A stretch of 53,497 bases of DNA, from assembly GCA_021770615.1 (NCBI GenBank), contig JAETQR010000028.1:1-53497 (forward strand), in the 5' to 3' direction. Both the position numbers and the translations under genes were made by a program. This document shows, in pieces, positions 15,142-24,284 of the stretch (position 1 is the stretch's first letter; each line of letters starts with the position of its first letter). The stretch is from Lachnospiraceae bacterium (lineage in GTDB: Bacteria; Bacillota_A; Clostridia; Lachnospirales; Lachnospiraceae). The notes beneath the pieces are model-generated. The model made no database searches. It was not told where the DNA came from and saw nothing but the letters and a program-made list of their open reading frames with translations.

Positions 15142-17268
15142 ATGGACGAGTCAGTAAAAAGAGAATTATTAAGTAAATTTGATCTTGGGGATATGCAGAT
15201 CCGGTATTATCTGGAGACAGAGAGAAAGCATGTGGTATTCACACTGATCCCCGGGCATATGGAAGATCAGATCCGGGAATACAAGTTTTCCAGAGGAGAC
15301 AGTATGATCCAGTGTAAGATTGCAGGAGATGTCTACCCGGCCAGTTATGCCGGCGGAATCACCATGCATAACAGCGGGACGACAGAGGATCATTTTATCT
15401 ATGAGCGTCAGGAATGTATAGAAGATGAGAAAGGAATCCGGGTGATTACGAGTTTTCATGATGAGAGAGGATATGAAATCTGTCACCAGATGAGCTGGCA
15501 CACAGGAGATGAATACATAGAGACGCGGGTCTGGTTTGAAAACCAGTCGGAGCAGGACGTTATGCTTGAGAATCTGGCCAGTTTTTGTATCAACGAAATT
15601 ACCCCATTTCAGGAGGGAGATGCGGCCAATACGATGCTTCTTCACCGCATACGGGCGAAATGGAGTGAGGAGGGCAGGCTTGTCAGCGAGCGGATCGAAG
15701 ATCTGCAGCTGGAACCATCATGGTGCCATTGGCCGCCTCATGCAGAGCGCTTTGGGCAGCTGGGCTCACAGCCGGTGCGAAAGTATTTCCCATTTATGGC
15801 AGTAGAGGATACAAAGTCAGAAGTGGTATGGGGAGTGCAACTTGCCCATGAGGCGTCATGGCAGATGGAATTATACCGCAGGGATGACGCTCTTGTGATG
15901 GATGGCGGAATCGCAGACCGTGAATTCGGGCATTGGATGAAACGGATCGTCCCTGGTGAAAAATTTGAGACGCCTACAGCGATCCTGTCTGTCTACAACG
16001 GTTCTCTTGATCTTCTGTGTCAGAGACTTTCCCGGGCAGCGGCGAGATATGTGGAAGCCGGGCCGGAATGTGAGAAGGAGCTTCCGATCCTGTTCAACGA
16101 GTACTGTACCACATGGGGACTTCCATCCCATGAAAATATTCAAAATATCCTAAAGGCGATCAAAGGGAAACCGATCCGGTATTTTGTGATCGACTGTGGA
16201 TGGTTTGTGGAGGAGGGCGTGGACTGGTCTGTCAGTATGGGAGACTATGTTCCATCGGATAAATTGTTTCCGAAAGGGCTTCGACATACCGCGGATACGA
16301 TCCGGGAGTATGGAATGAAGCCGGGTATCTGGTTTGAGATCGATAATGTCGGGCCGCGCTCGCATGCGTTTACAGATCATGAGGAGCATCTTTTGAAACG
16401 GGACGGTTATCCACTGACCACCGGAACGAGACGGTTCTGGGATATGCGTCAGGAGTGGGTGAGGGAGCATCTTTCCCATCTGGTCATCGACCGGCTCAAG
16501 GAATGCGGATTTGAATATATGAAAATGGATTACAACGATACGATCGGGATCGGGTGTGACGGAGCAGAATCCCTGGGTGAGGGACTTCGTCAGAATATGC
16601 AGGCTTCGGTGGAATTTGTGGAGCGGGTAAAAAAAGAAGTTCCGGGGATCATTCTTGAAAACTGTGCGTCGGGTGGACATAAACTGGAGCCTCTTATGAT
16701 GCGCTTATGCAGTATGGCGTCGTTTTCCGATGCCCATGAGTGTGAGGAGATTCCGGTGATCGCGGCTAACCTCCATCGGTGTATCCTTCCGTCCCAGAGC
16801 CAGATCTGGGCAGTGATCCGCAAAGAATATGATACCAAACGGATCGCTTATATTATGGCGAGTACATTTCTTGGACGGATGTGCCTGTCAGGTGATGTGA
16901 CGCATTTAGAGGAAGCGCAGTGGGAAGTCATCGATGAGGCGATGGAATTTTATGGAAAAGTCTCTCCCATCATAAAGGAAGGTACGACGTATTTTTACGG
17001 TGAAAAACTTCCAAGCGACCGGCATCTGCAGGGATGGCAGGCGATCGTCCGTAAAGGGAAAAAAGATAATTCTACACTTGTAGTCATCCATTCTTTTGCC
17101 AAACCATTCCCATCCAAAATACAGGTTCAACTGCCGGAGGGGTGTGGAGGAACGGTACAAAAAGTATATTCGTTCCGAGAGGAAACGATCACTCTCGATC
17201 AGAATGTGCTAAAGGTAGAGAACCTGTGTGAATGGGAGGGAATCGGAATCTGTTTGGGAGGAAATTAA
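15142..17268 (+). CDS. Alpha-galactosidase, glycoside hydrolase family 36
   Basis: 708 residues from ATG 15142 (GGGGGTTGAG upstream; ATG 15130 is possible). It removes terminal alpha-1,6-galactose from raffinose-type sugars. An N-terminal beta-sandwich precedes the TIM barrel. The nucleophile is D463 in MKMDYND and the acid/base is D530 in FSDAHE, with ENCASGGH near 511-518 between them, all as in GH36. There is no signal peptide, so it is cytoplasmic and depends on a sugar importer encoded elsewhere. The divergent AraC gene is the likely regulator. Confidence 0.93.
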   Translation: MDESVKRELLSKFDLGDMQIRYYLETERKHVVFTLIPGHMEDQIREYKFSRGDSMIQCKIAGDVYPASYAGGITMHNSGTTEDHFIYERQECIEDEKGIRVITSFHDERGYEICHQMSWHTGDEYIETRVWFENQSEQDVMLENLASFCINEITPFQEGDAANTMLLHRIRAKWSEEGRLVSERIEDLQLEPSWCHWPPHAERFGQLGSQPVRKYFPFMAVEDTKSEVVWGVQLAHEASWQMELYRRDDALVMDGGIADREFGHWMKRIVPGEKFETPTAILSVYNGSLDLLCQRLSRAAARYVEAGPECEKELPILFNEYCTTWGLPSHENIQNILKAIKGKPIRYFVIDCGWFVEEGVDWSVSMGDYVPSDKLFPKGLRHTADTIREYGMKPGIWFEIDNVGPRSHAFTDHEEHLLKRDGYPLTTGTRRFWDMRQEWVREHLSHLVIDRLKECGFEYMKMDYNDTIGIGCDGAESLGEGLRQNMQASVEFVERVKKEVPGIILENCASGGHKLEPLMMRLCSMASFSDAHECEEIPVIAANLHRCILPSQSQIWAVIRKEYDTKRIAYIMASTFLGRMCLSGDVTHLEEAQWEVIDEAMEFYGKVSPIIKEGTTYFYGEKLPSDRHLQGWQAIVRKGKKDNSTLVVIHSFAKPFPSKIQVQLPEGCGGTVQKVYSFREETITLDQNVLKVENLCEWEGIGICLGGN

Positions 17269-17270
17269 AG

Positions 17271-17302
17271 AAAAGGAGGCAGTTTATCCGCTGCCTTTTT
17301 TC
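17271..17302 (+). terminator. Rho-independent terminator after alpha-galactosidase
   Basis: AAAAGGAGGCAG pairs with CTGCCTTTTTTC around an 8-nt loop, directly after the stop codon. Confidence 0.85.
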
Positions 17303-17308
17303 TTGCAT

Positions 17309-17326
17309 CAAAAATTGATTTCCGTG
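17309..17326 (+). repeat. Fragment identical to the end of the 28.8-kb hairpin element
   Basis: The 18 bases CAAAAATTGATTTCCGTG match exactly the right arm tip of the large hairpin at 28775-29009. There is no partner arm here, so it is a solo end or a relic. Confidence 0.5.
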
Positions 17327-17344
17327 TTTTTCCTATTCAGCTTC

Positions 17345-17373
17345 TTTACAAGAGGCCGAAAAAAATATATAAT
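17345..17373 (+). promoter_or_regulatory. Sigma-A-type promoter of the CCA-adding enzyme gene
   Basis: TTTACA and TATAAT are separated by 17 bp, about 90 bp before the gene. Confidence 0.7.
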
Positions 17374-17461
17374 CTATTTATAGAGACAAGATCAGCTATT
17401 CGTGTTCCGGGCAGATTAGTGCGGATTGCTGTTTATGTGGAGATGAGGAATGGGGAGCTAT

Positions 17462-18907
17462 ATGCAGATACCTGAGAAAGTTGGATATATACTTGAGAAG
17501 TTAAAGGAAAATCATTTTGAGGGATATGTGGTTGGGGGATGCGTCCGGGACAGTATTCTTGGGCGTCTGCCGGGAGACTGGGACATCACAACGTCGGCGA
17601 AACCGGAAGAAGTAAAAAAAATATTCCGGAGGACAGTGGATACCGGTCTCGAACATGGTACAGTTACGGTTCTGATTGATGACGAGGGATTTGAGGTGAC
17701 GACATACCGTGTGGATGGGAAGTACGAAGATCACAGGCACCCTGAAAAGGTAGAATTTACTCCGAATCTGGAAGAAGATTTAAAACGCAGGGATTTTACG
17801 ATCAATGCGATGGCTTACGATCCCAAACAGGGTCTTGTCGACATTTTCGATGGAATGGGGGATATCAGAAAAAAGTGTATTCGGTGTGTGGGAGATCCGG
17901 TAGAACGGTTTTCGGAGGATGCGCTTCGGATGCTCCGGGGAATCCGGTTTGCCGGACAGCTTGGATTTGACATTGAAAAGAATACGATGGATGCGATCGC
18001 AAAACGTTCCGGAACGCTTGCGAGGGTAAGTGCGGAGCGCATCCGTGTAGAACTTACCAAGCTGCTATTGTCGAGGGGGCCGGAGAAACTGATCGATGCA
18101 GAAAAGACGGGACTTTGCCGGGTTTTTCTTCCGGAGTTTTCAGAGATGCTCCAGACAGAGCAGAACAATCCAAACCATTGCTATCCTGTGGGGGAACATT
18201 GTATCCATGCAGTGCATCACATTCAGGAAATTTTACAGAGAGTTTTGAAATCCGGGCAGGAGAGGAATGAGTTATCCCCATATGGCCGGGGATTTACGGA
18301 AGAAAAGGTAAATACGATCCTTGTGTTTTCTGCCTTGTTACATGATGTGGGAAAACCGGTATGTAAGACGACTGATGAGAGAGGAACCGATCATTTTTAT
18401 GGACATGATGTGAAGGGAAGCGAGATGGCGCATGACATACTGAGAAGACTTCGCTTTGATAATGATACGGTTCACATGGCTACACGGATTATCCGGTTCC
18501 ATGAGAGGCGTTATGATGGAAACCAACGGACGCTGCGGCGAATGGTAAGTAAGGCCGGGGAGGATATTATGCCATATCTTTTTATGCTTCAGGAAGCAGA
18601 TATCTTGTCTCAGAGTGAATATAACAGAGAAGAAAAGCTTTTGAGACTGGAAGAGGCAAAGAGGATGTTTGAGGATATCCGGAAGAAAAAGCAGCCGGTA
18701 TGCATAAAGGAGCTCGCTGTGACAGGAAGGGATATTCTTGATCTGGGGATTCCCCCTGGACCACAGGTGGGAATCGTTTTAAATAAATTGTTGGAAATCG
18801 TTATTGAGGAACCGGGAAAGAATGATCGTAAACTTCTTTTGACAGAGGCCGGGAAACATATTAAAATAGAAGATAGATCATTAGTTATGGATAAATGCGA
18901 AAGGTGA
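17462..18907 (+). CDS. cca: CCA-adding tRNA nucleotidyltransferase
   Basis: 481 residues from ATG 17462 (GGGGAG upstream; ATG 17450 also possible). It builds or repairs the 3' CCA end of tRNAs. N-terminal nucleotidyltransferase head: VVGGCVRDS near 22-30 and the metal-binding GDWDITTSA near 37-45. The helical template domain includes EDALRMLRGIRFA. A C-terminal HD domain carries LLHDVGKP, as in many Firmicute enzymes, adding phosphohydrolase potential. The next gene starts 7 bp later and is probably in the same operon. Confidence 0.93.
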   Translation: MQIPEKVGYILEKLKENHFEGYVVGGCVRDSILGRLPGDWDITTSAKPEEVKKIFRRTVDTGLEHGTVTVLIDDEGFEVTTYRVDGKYEDHRHPEKVEFTPNLEEDLKRRDFTINAMAYDPKQGLVDIFDGMGDIRKKCIRCVGDPVERFSEDALRMLRGIRFAGQLGFDIEKNTMDAIAKRSGTLARVSAERIRVELTKLLLSRGPEKLIDAEKTGLCRVFLPEFSEMLQTEQNNPNHCYPVGEHCIHAVHHIQEILQRVLKSGQERNELSPYGRGFTEEKVNTILVFSALLHDVGKPVCKTTDERGTDHFYGHDVKGSEMAHDILRRLRFDNDTVHMATRIIRFHERRYDGNQRTLRRMVSKAGEDIMPYLFMLQEADILSQSEYNREEKLLRLEEAKRMFEDIRKKKQPVCIKELAVTGRDILDLGIPPGPQVGIVLNKLLEIVIEEPGKNDRKLLLTEAGKHIKIEDRSLVMDKCER

Positions 18908-18914
18908 GAGAGAT

Positions 18915-20816
18915 ATGTTTTCAAATGGAAGGAAAACAATAGGATTGTTTATCTTTAATACACATGGGGAATTTCAGAGCAAGATCTGCCAGGGAATGTC
19001 AGAGCGGACAGAGCAGCTTGGATACAATCTTGCTATTTTTTCAAGTTATGGGAATTATGGGGTAAATCACGAATATTTTCAGGGAGAAATGGAAGTTTTT
19101 GATCTGCCTTTGTATGACAAATTTGCGGGGATCGTAGTGGCTTTTGACACATTTAATAATGCGGATGAAGCGAGAGAGCTTATTATGGAGAATATAAGAG
19201 AGCACGCTGCATGTCCGGTTGTGAGTCTGCGGGAACCGTTGGATGGTGCCAGCAATGTGCTGATCGATGACAATAATTCGATGGAAGGTGTGATCCGTCA
19301 TGTCATCGAGGAGCATAAGAAGAAGGACATTGCTTTTATGACGGGGATCAAAGGGCGTCATGATGCAGAAACCCGTCTGGGGTGCTTCCGGAGGATCATG
19401 AAAGAATATGGATACCCGGTAGGTGAGCACAGGGTGTTTTATGGGGACTTTTGGAAAGGAAAGGGAAAAGAGGCCTGTGACTGGTTTTCTCACGATGGAA
19501 ATTATCCGGAGGCTATTTTGTGTGCGAGTGATAATATGGCGATGGCGGTCATTGATGAGTTGTATGAGAGAGGGGTTCGCGTGCCACAGGATATACTGGT
19601 CACCGGATATGATGGGGCAGAAGAGGGAGTTGTCTTTAGTCCATCTCTCACATCTGTGGAGATTGATTTTGGTGAAATGGCTTTTGAGGCAGTGGATTTG
19701 ATCGATAGACATCAGGAAGATAGCGAGCAGGAAAATATTTATCTTTCTACAAAGGTAGTCCCCAGAGAGTCCTGTGGTTGTGCCGATAAGGGACATGTTG
19801 TGACTTATACCCAGAGGTGTCTGGCTCATAAGAGGAGGAACAGACAGGAAAATCTGGAAATGCAGTTTAGCTTTATGTCGATTGATTTTCATGATGTGGC
19901 GGCTATTGACAAGATGCATGATGTGATTTCCCGTTATATTTATAATATTGAGGATTTTGAAAATTATTTTATCTGCCTACGGGACGATATCGAGAGCGGC
20001 CGGGAAGAGTTTCATGGGTATACGGATACGATGCATGTGCGAGTGGGGATAAAGGACCGTGAGGACATGTGCAGTATCGATATTCCGTTTGACAGAAGCT
20101 TGTTTCTGCCGGCAGAGGTCACAGGAGAGGAGCCGCAGTGTTATTTCTTTTATCCACTGCATTTTCAGGATAGTTATTTTGGATATGAAGCATATAGCTT
20201 CCGCAATAATAACCGGTGTGGGGAGGCTTATGTCAGGTGGAGCATTTCGGTATCCAATGCGATCCGGAACATACTGACGCAGAAGAAGATGAATGATCTG
20301 ATCAGTGAACTGCAGAATATGTACATTCAGGATGTGCTGACTGGTTTGTATAACCGGCGGGGATTTGAGCAATATGCACGCATGCAGTTTGCCAAAGCCC
20401 GTGCGGAGGATGCGACGGTATGTGTGTTGGGGATCGATATGGATGGATTGAAGCCGATCAACGATATTTATGGGCATCACGAGGGCGATACCGCACTGAG
20501 GGCAGTCGGGTATGCGATCCAGGAGGCGGCAGTGCCGGGACAGATTGGTGCGCGCATCGGCGGGGATGAATTTGAGGTTATATTTCCATGCCGGGATGAG
20601 GAAGAGGTAAAGAAATGGGTTGCGGTATTTGAGCAGAGTATTGAGAATTTTAATTTTAAATCGCATAAACCTTATGAGGTTCACGCCAGTTTGGGATATG
20701 TGGTCGGAGTCCCGCAGGCAGGGGACTCGATCGAAGGTTACATGAAAGAGAGTGATAATATCATGTACCGGAATAAGGTAGAAAATAAAAGAAAGAGAAA
20801 TGAAAAGCTTCGTTAG
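18915..20816 (+). CDS. LacI-type sugar-sensor domain fused to GGDEF diguanylate cyclase
   Basis: 633 residues. Residues 1-~290 are a LacI/periplasmic-binding-like sensor (ASDNMAMAVIDEL, DILVTGYDG), but there is no helix-turn-helix before it and no signal peptide, so it senses a cytosolic ligand. A linker containing a Cys pair (ESCGCADKG) follows, then a mixed domain, then a GGDEF domain from about 465 with GGDEF at 549-553. The motif is intact, so cyclic di-GMP synthesis is expected. No RxxD inhibitory site is seen before GGDEF. Confidence 0.85.
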   Translation: MFSNGRKTIGLFIFNTHGEFQSKICQGMSERTEQLGYNLAIFSSYGNYGVNHEYFQGEMEVFDLPLYDKFAGIVVAFDTFNNADEARELIMENIREHAACPVVSLREPLDGASNVLIDDNNSMEGVIRHVIEEHKKKDIAFMTGIKGRHDAETRLGCFRRIMKEYGYPVGEHRVFYGDFWKGKGKEACDWFSHDGNYPEAILCASDNMAMAVIDELYERGVRVPQDILVTGYDGAEEGVVFSPSLTSVEIDFGEMAFEAVDLIDRHQEDSEQENIYLSTKVVPRESCGCADKGHVVTYTQRCLAHKRRNRQENLEMQFSFMSIDFHDVAAIDKMHDVISRYIYNIEDFENYFICLRDDIESGREEFHGYTDTMHVRVGIKDREDMCSIDIPFDRSLFLPAEVTGEEPQCYFFYPLHFQDSYFGYEAYSFRNNNRCGEAYVRWSISVSNAIRNILTQKKMNDLISELQNMYIQDVLTGLYNRRGFEQYARMQFAKARAEDATVCVLGIDMDGLKPINDIYGHHEGDTALRAVGYAIQEAAVPGQIGARIGGDEFEVIFPCRDEEEVKKWVAVFEQSIENFNFKSHKPYEVHASLGYVVGVPQAGDSIEGYMKESDNIMYRNKVENKRKRNEKLR

Positions 20817-20832
20817 AACGATGGAGGAAAGA

Positions 20833-22974
20833 ATGGATATTAATAAGAAAATCGCAGAGGAACTTGAGATAAAGGTCTGGCAGGTGGAGGCCGTAGTAAA
20901 GCTGATCGACGAGGGAAACACGATTCCGTTTATCGCCAGATACCGAAAAGAACAGCATGGGGCGCTGGATGATGAGCAACTCAGAAATTTGAATGAGAGA
21001 CTTACTTATCTCAGAAATCTGGAAGAGAAAAAGGAGCAGGTCTTAGCCAGTATCGAGGAGCAGGGGAAGCTGACCGAAGAGCTGCGGGAGCAGATCATGG
21101 CGGCACAGACACAGGTTATGGTGGAAGATCTGTACCGACCATACCGTCCAAAGCGCCGTACCCGTGCAACGATCGCTAAGGAAAAGGGATTGGAGGGCCT
21201 TGCTAACATAATCCTTCTCCAGATGACCGAGCGGTCTCTCGAGCAGGAGGCGGAGCAGTATCTCTCTGAAGAAAAAGAGGTTGCGACAGTAGAGGATGCG
21301 ATACAGGGTGCGATGGATATTATCGCGGAGTCAATAGCCGACGAGGCGGATTATCGTTTTTATATCCGGAAGCTGACGATGGATGAGGGAATGCTTGTTT
21401 CGTCTGCAAAGGATGAGAAAGAAAAGTCAGTGTATGAAAATTATTATGAGTTTGAAGAGGCGGTGAAAAAAATCGCCGGATACCGGATCCTTGCGATCAA
21501 CAGAGGAGAAAAGGAGAAATTTCTCAATGTAAAGATCGAGGCGCCGGAGGAGCGGATCCAGAGATATCTGGAGAAGAAGGTGATCACAAGAGATAATCCA
21601 AATACAAATGAATGCCTGCGGGAAACGATACAGGACAGTTATAAGAGGCTGATCGCACCTTCGATCGAACGGGAGATCCGCAATGAGCTGACTGAGAAGG
21701 CAGAGGATGGAGCGATCAAAGTATTTGGAAAAAATCTGACACAGTTATTAATGCAGCCACCGATCACCGGGCAGGTTGTGCTTGGATGGGACCCGGCATT
21801 CCGGACGGGATGCAAACTGGCAGTTGTGGATGAGACAGGAAAGGTTCTCGACACGATCGTAGTCTACCCTACGGAACCGCAGAACAAGGTGGAAGAGGCA
21901 AAACGGATCGTAAAGGGATTGATCAGTAAATACAATGTCACATTGATCTCTGTGGGAAATGGTACTGCTTCCCGGGAATCCGAAATGGTCATTGTGGACA
22001 TGCTCAAGGAGCTGAACAAGCCGGTACAGTATGTCATTGTAAATGAGGCGGGGGCGTCTGTTTACTCGGCGAGTAAACTGGCTACCGAGGAGTTTCCTGA
22101 ATTTGATGTGGGACAAAGAAGTGCAGTGTCCATTGCGAGACGTATTCAGGATCCTCTGGCAGAACTGGTTAAGATCGATCCGAAGTCGATCGGTGTGGGG
22201 CAGTATCAGCACGATATGAATCAGAAGAAGCTGAGTGAAGCGCTTTCAGCAGTTGTAGAGGATTGTGTCAATAATGTGGGGATAGATCTGAATACGGCAT
22301 CTGCATCCCTGTTGGAGTATATATCGGGAATTTCAAAACCGATTGCAAAAAATATCGTTTCTTACCGGGAGGAGAACGGGAGGTTTACAAACAGGAAACA
22401 GTTACTTAAGGTGGCTAAGCTTGGGCCGAAGGCATATGAGCAATGTGCCGGTTTTATGCGTATCAGTGATGGGGAAAATCCACTGGATGGTACCAGTGTC
22501 CATCCGGAGTCCTATCAGGCGGCCGCAGAACTTTTACAGATGCTTGGTTTTGGGATGTCTGATATAAGGGGAGGAGTCGTTGGTCTCTCTCTTTTGGCAA
22601 AGGACCGTCATGGAATTGCGGAAAAGCTCGGGGTAGGGGAACTGACACTGGATGATATCGTAAAGGAACTTGAAAAACCGGGAAGGGATCCGAGGGAAGA
22701 GATGCCGAAACCGGTGCTCCGTACCGATGTGTTGGAAATGAAGGATCTTTCCGAGGGAATGATCTTAAAGGGCACAGTGAGAAATGTGATTGATTTTGGT
22801 GCCTTTGTAGATATCGGTGTCCATCAGGATGGACTTGTACATATTTCCAAACTGACGAACAAAAAATTCGTGAAACATCCGTTAGAGGTAGTGAGCGTGG
22901 GAGACGTAGTAGAGGTGAAAGTACTTTCTGTCGATTTGCAGAAAAAGCGGATTCAGTTGTCAATGATCCTGTAA
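20833..22974 (+). CDS. tex: Tex-family transcription/RNA-binding accessory protein
   Basis: 713 residues, full length. The order of parts matches Tex: N-terminal helical region (EGNTIPFIARYRKE), YqgF/RNase H-like core (LGWDPAFRTGCKLAVVD), helix-hairpin-helix (NTASASLLEYISGIS) and a C-terminal S1 domain (LKGTVRNVIDFGAFVDIGVHQ). It binds nucleic acid and helps transcription or ribosome-related RNA processes. Start at 20833 is chosen by GGAGGAAAG just upstream. Confidence 0.95.
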   Translation: MDINKKIAEELEIKVWQVEAVVKLIDEGNTIPFIARYRKEQHGALDDEQLRNLNERLTYLRNLEEKKEQVLASIEEQGKLTEELREQIMAAQTQVMVEDLYRPYRPKRRTRATIAKEKGLEGLANIILLQMTERSLEQEAEQYLSEEKEVATVEDAIQGAMDIIAESIADEADYRFYIRKLTMDEGMLVSSAKDEKEKSVYENYYEFEEAVKKIAGYRILAINRGEKEKFLNVKIEAPEERIQRYLEKKVITRDNPNTNECLRETIQDSYKRLIAPSIEREIRNELTEKAEDGAIKVFGKNLTQLLMQPPITGQVVLGWDPAFRTGCKLAVVDETGKVLDTIVVYPTEPQNKVEEAKRIVKGLISKYNVTLISVGNGTASRESEMVIVDMLKELNKPVQYVIVNEAGASVYSASKLATEEFPEFDVGQRSAVSIARRIQDPLAELVKIDPKSIGVGQYQHDMNQKKLSEALSAVVEDCVNNVGIDLNTASASLLEYISGISKPIAKNIVSYREENGRFTNRKQLLKVAKLGPKAYEQCAGFMRISDGENPLDGTSVHPESYQAAAELLQMLGFGMSDIRGGVVGLSLLAKDRHGIAEKLGVGELTLDDIVKELEKPGRDPREEMPKPVLRTDVLEMKDLSEGMILKGTVRNVIDFGAFVDIGVHQDGLVHISKLTNKKFVKHPLEVVSVGDVVEVKVLSVDLQKKRIQLSMIL

Positions 22975-22998
22975 AAATTTTAGGAGGTTTTTGCTTTG

Positions 22999-24186
22999 AT
23001 GAAGAGATTGGTAAGTGTTATGTTGATCTGTGCTTTCGTGTTGTCCGCTTGTGGTAAACAGGAACCAGAGAAAGATGACGACAAGGAACTACAGGTAAAA
23101 GAGACCGTGACTCCTTATCAGTATAATGAACTGTCCCTGCCAGATCCCCTTTTAATAGATAATATGGAGGGAAGTGATTATATAGGGAATGACTTTAATG
23201 GATTTGTGGCAGATGTACAGGGAAAGCCGGGAATTTATTATAGTAATTTTTCCTTTGAGGCAGAAGAATATGTTTCCACGATTTCGAGGTGGAGTCTGGA
23301 CGAGAACGGGAACTGGAATGAGGAAGAGCTGTGTGAGTTTTCTCTGAGTGAATTTCTGAATCAGAAATATGAGCAGTTGGAATGGATGCGCTGTAAACTG
23401 GGTAATTTTCACCGGGGTGACAACGGAAGTCTCTATGCGGTATTTACGTATTATCTGAAAGAGACTAAAGAAATCGAGGGAGAGGATACGGACATGATCC
23501 AGCAAAAGTATTCGATCCTGGAGATTGATGAAGAGAATGATAGTATTTTTGAGGTTCCGCTTGAGATAGGCCCGGCAGCATCGGAGGCCAGGAGATATGA
23601 CTGGGAGACTGCTGTAGAATGGGTGAGCGATTACCATGTTTTTGAGGATGGCAGTGTGTTTATACTGAGTGCTGACAGCGGTGGCGGATATGGGTATCTT
23701 GTTGATGGGGAGACCGGTCAGGTGACGGATGAGGTTGGAAATGTTGTTACAGGGAAGAGAAGATTTGCCTTTGCTGAGAGTGAGATCATATTCTATTCCA
23801 ATGAGAAAAAGCAGTTTCAGGTCCTTGATTTTCCGGGGCTTGAAGAACAAAATACATTTGGTTCCAAACTGGATGATTCTGTATTAGGAAAAGAGTGGTT
23901 TTTTTATGTAAATCCCGATACGTGGAAGATGTATCTGTGCAATGAGGGCGGAGTGTACCGGGCAGCCGGCTACCAGAATTCGGATGAGGTAGAATGGCTG
24001 ACGGAACGGACGGATATGAGTGAGGTGGAGCAGACGGATTCTGAAATTTTAGATTTCTTTGTGGGAGCGGATGAGGATTTTTATATCTGTATGATTCAGA
24101 CTACAGAGGAATTTGGTCAGGCGGTGAAAGAATATCGGATGCTTCATTATGTAAAGCAGTCGGATGATACTCCCAAGCCGGATTGA
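22999..24186 (+). CDS. Secreted lipoprotein of unknown function
   Basis: 395 residues. A signal peptide of 17 residues ends in the lipobox LSAC (Cys18), so the protein should be lipid-anchored outside the membrane. The rest is acidic and rich in Trp, Tyr and beta-type segments and may form a propeller-like structure, but no named domain is seen. AGGAGG lies 11 nt upstream. It starts 24 bp after tex and ends before a strong terminator. Confidence 0.7.
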   Translation: MKRLVSVMLICAFVLSACGKQEPEKDDDKELQVKETVTPYQYNELSLPDPLLIDNMEGSDYIGNDFNGFVADVQGKPGIYYSNFSFEAEEYVSTISRWSLDENGNWNEEELCEFSLSEFLNQKYEQLEWMRCKLGNFHRGDNGSLYAVFTYYLKETKEIEGEDTDMIQQKYSILEIDEENDSIFEVPLEIGPAASEARRYDWETAVEWVSDYHVFEDGSVFILSADSGGGYGYLVDGETGQVTDEVGNVVTGKRRFAFAESEIIFYSNEKKQFQVLDFPGLEEQNTFGSKLDDSVLGKEWFFYVNPDTWKMYLCNEGGVYRAAGYQNSDEVEWLTERTDMSEVEQTDSEILDFFVGADEDFYICMIQTTEEFGQAVKEYRMLHYVKQSDDTPKPD

Positions 24187-24229
24187 CAGGAATGGCTTGG
24201 CTTCATTGATAAAAAAGTGTATTTGATTG

Positions 24230-24264
24230 ATCAGGGCGGCCCTTTTCCAAAAGGCCGCCCTGAT
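24230..24264. terminator. Strong bidirectional terminator
   Basis: ATCAGGGCGGCC...GGCCGCCCTGAT with AAAAGG/CCTTTT at the loop forms a near-perfect GC-rich stem between two convergent genes, with T-rich sequence on the right and A-rich sequence on the left. Confidence 0.85.
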
Positions 24265-24284
24265 TTTGGAGATGACTATTTTAT

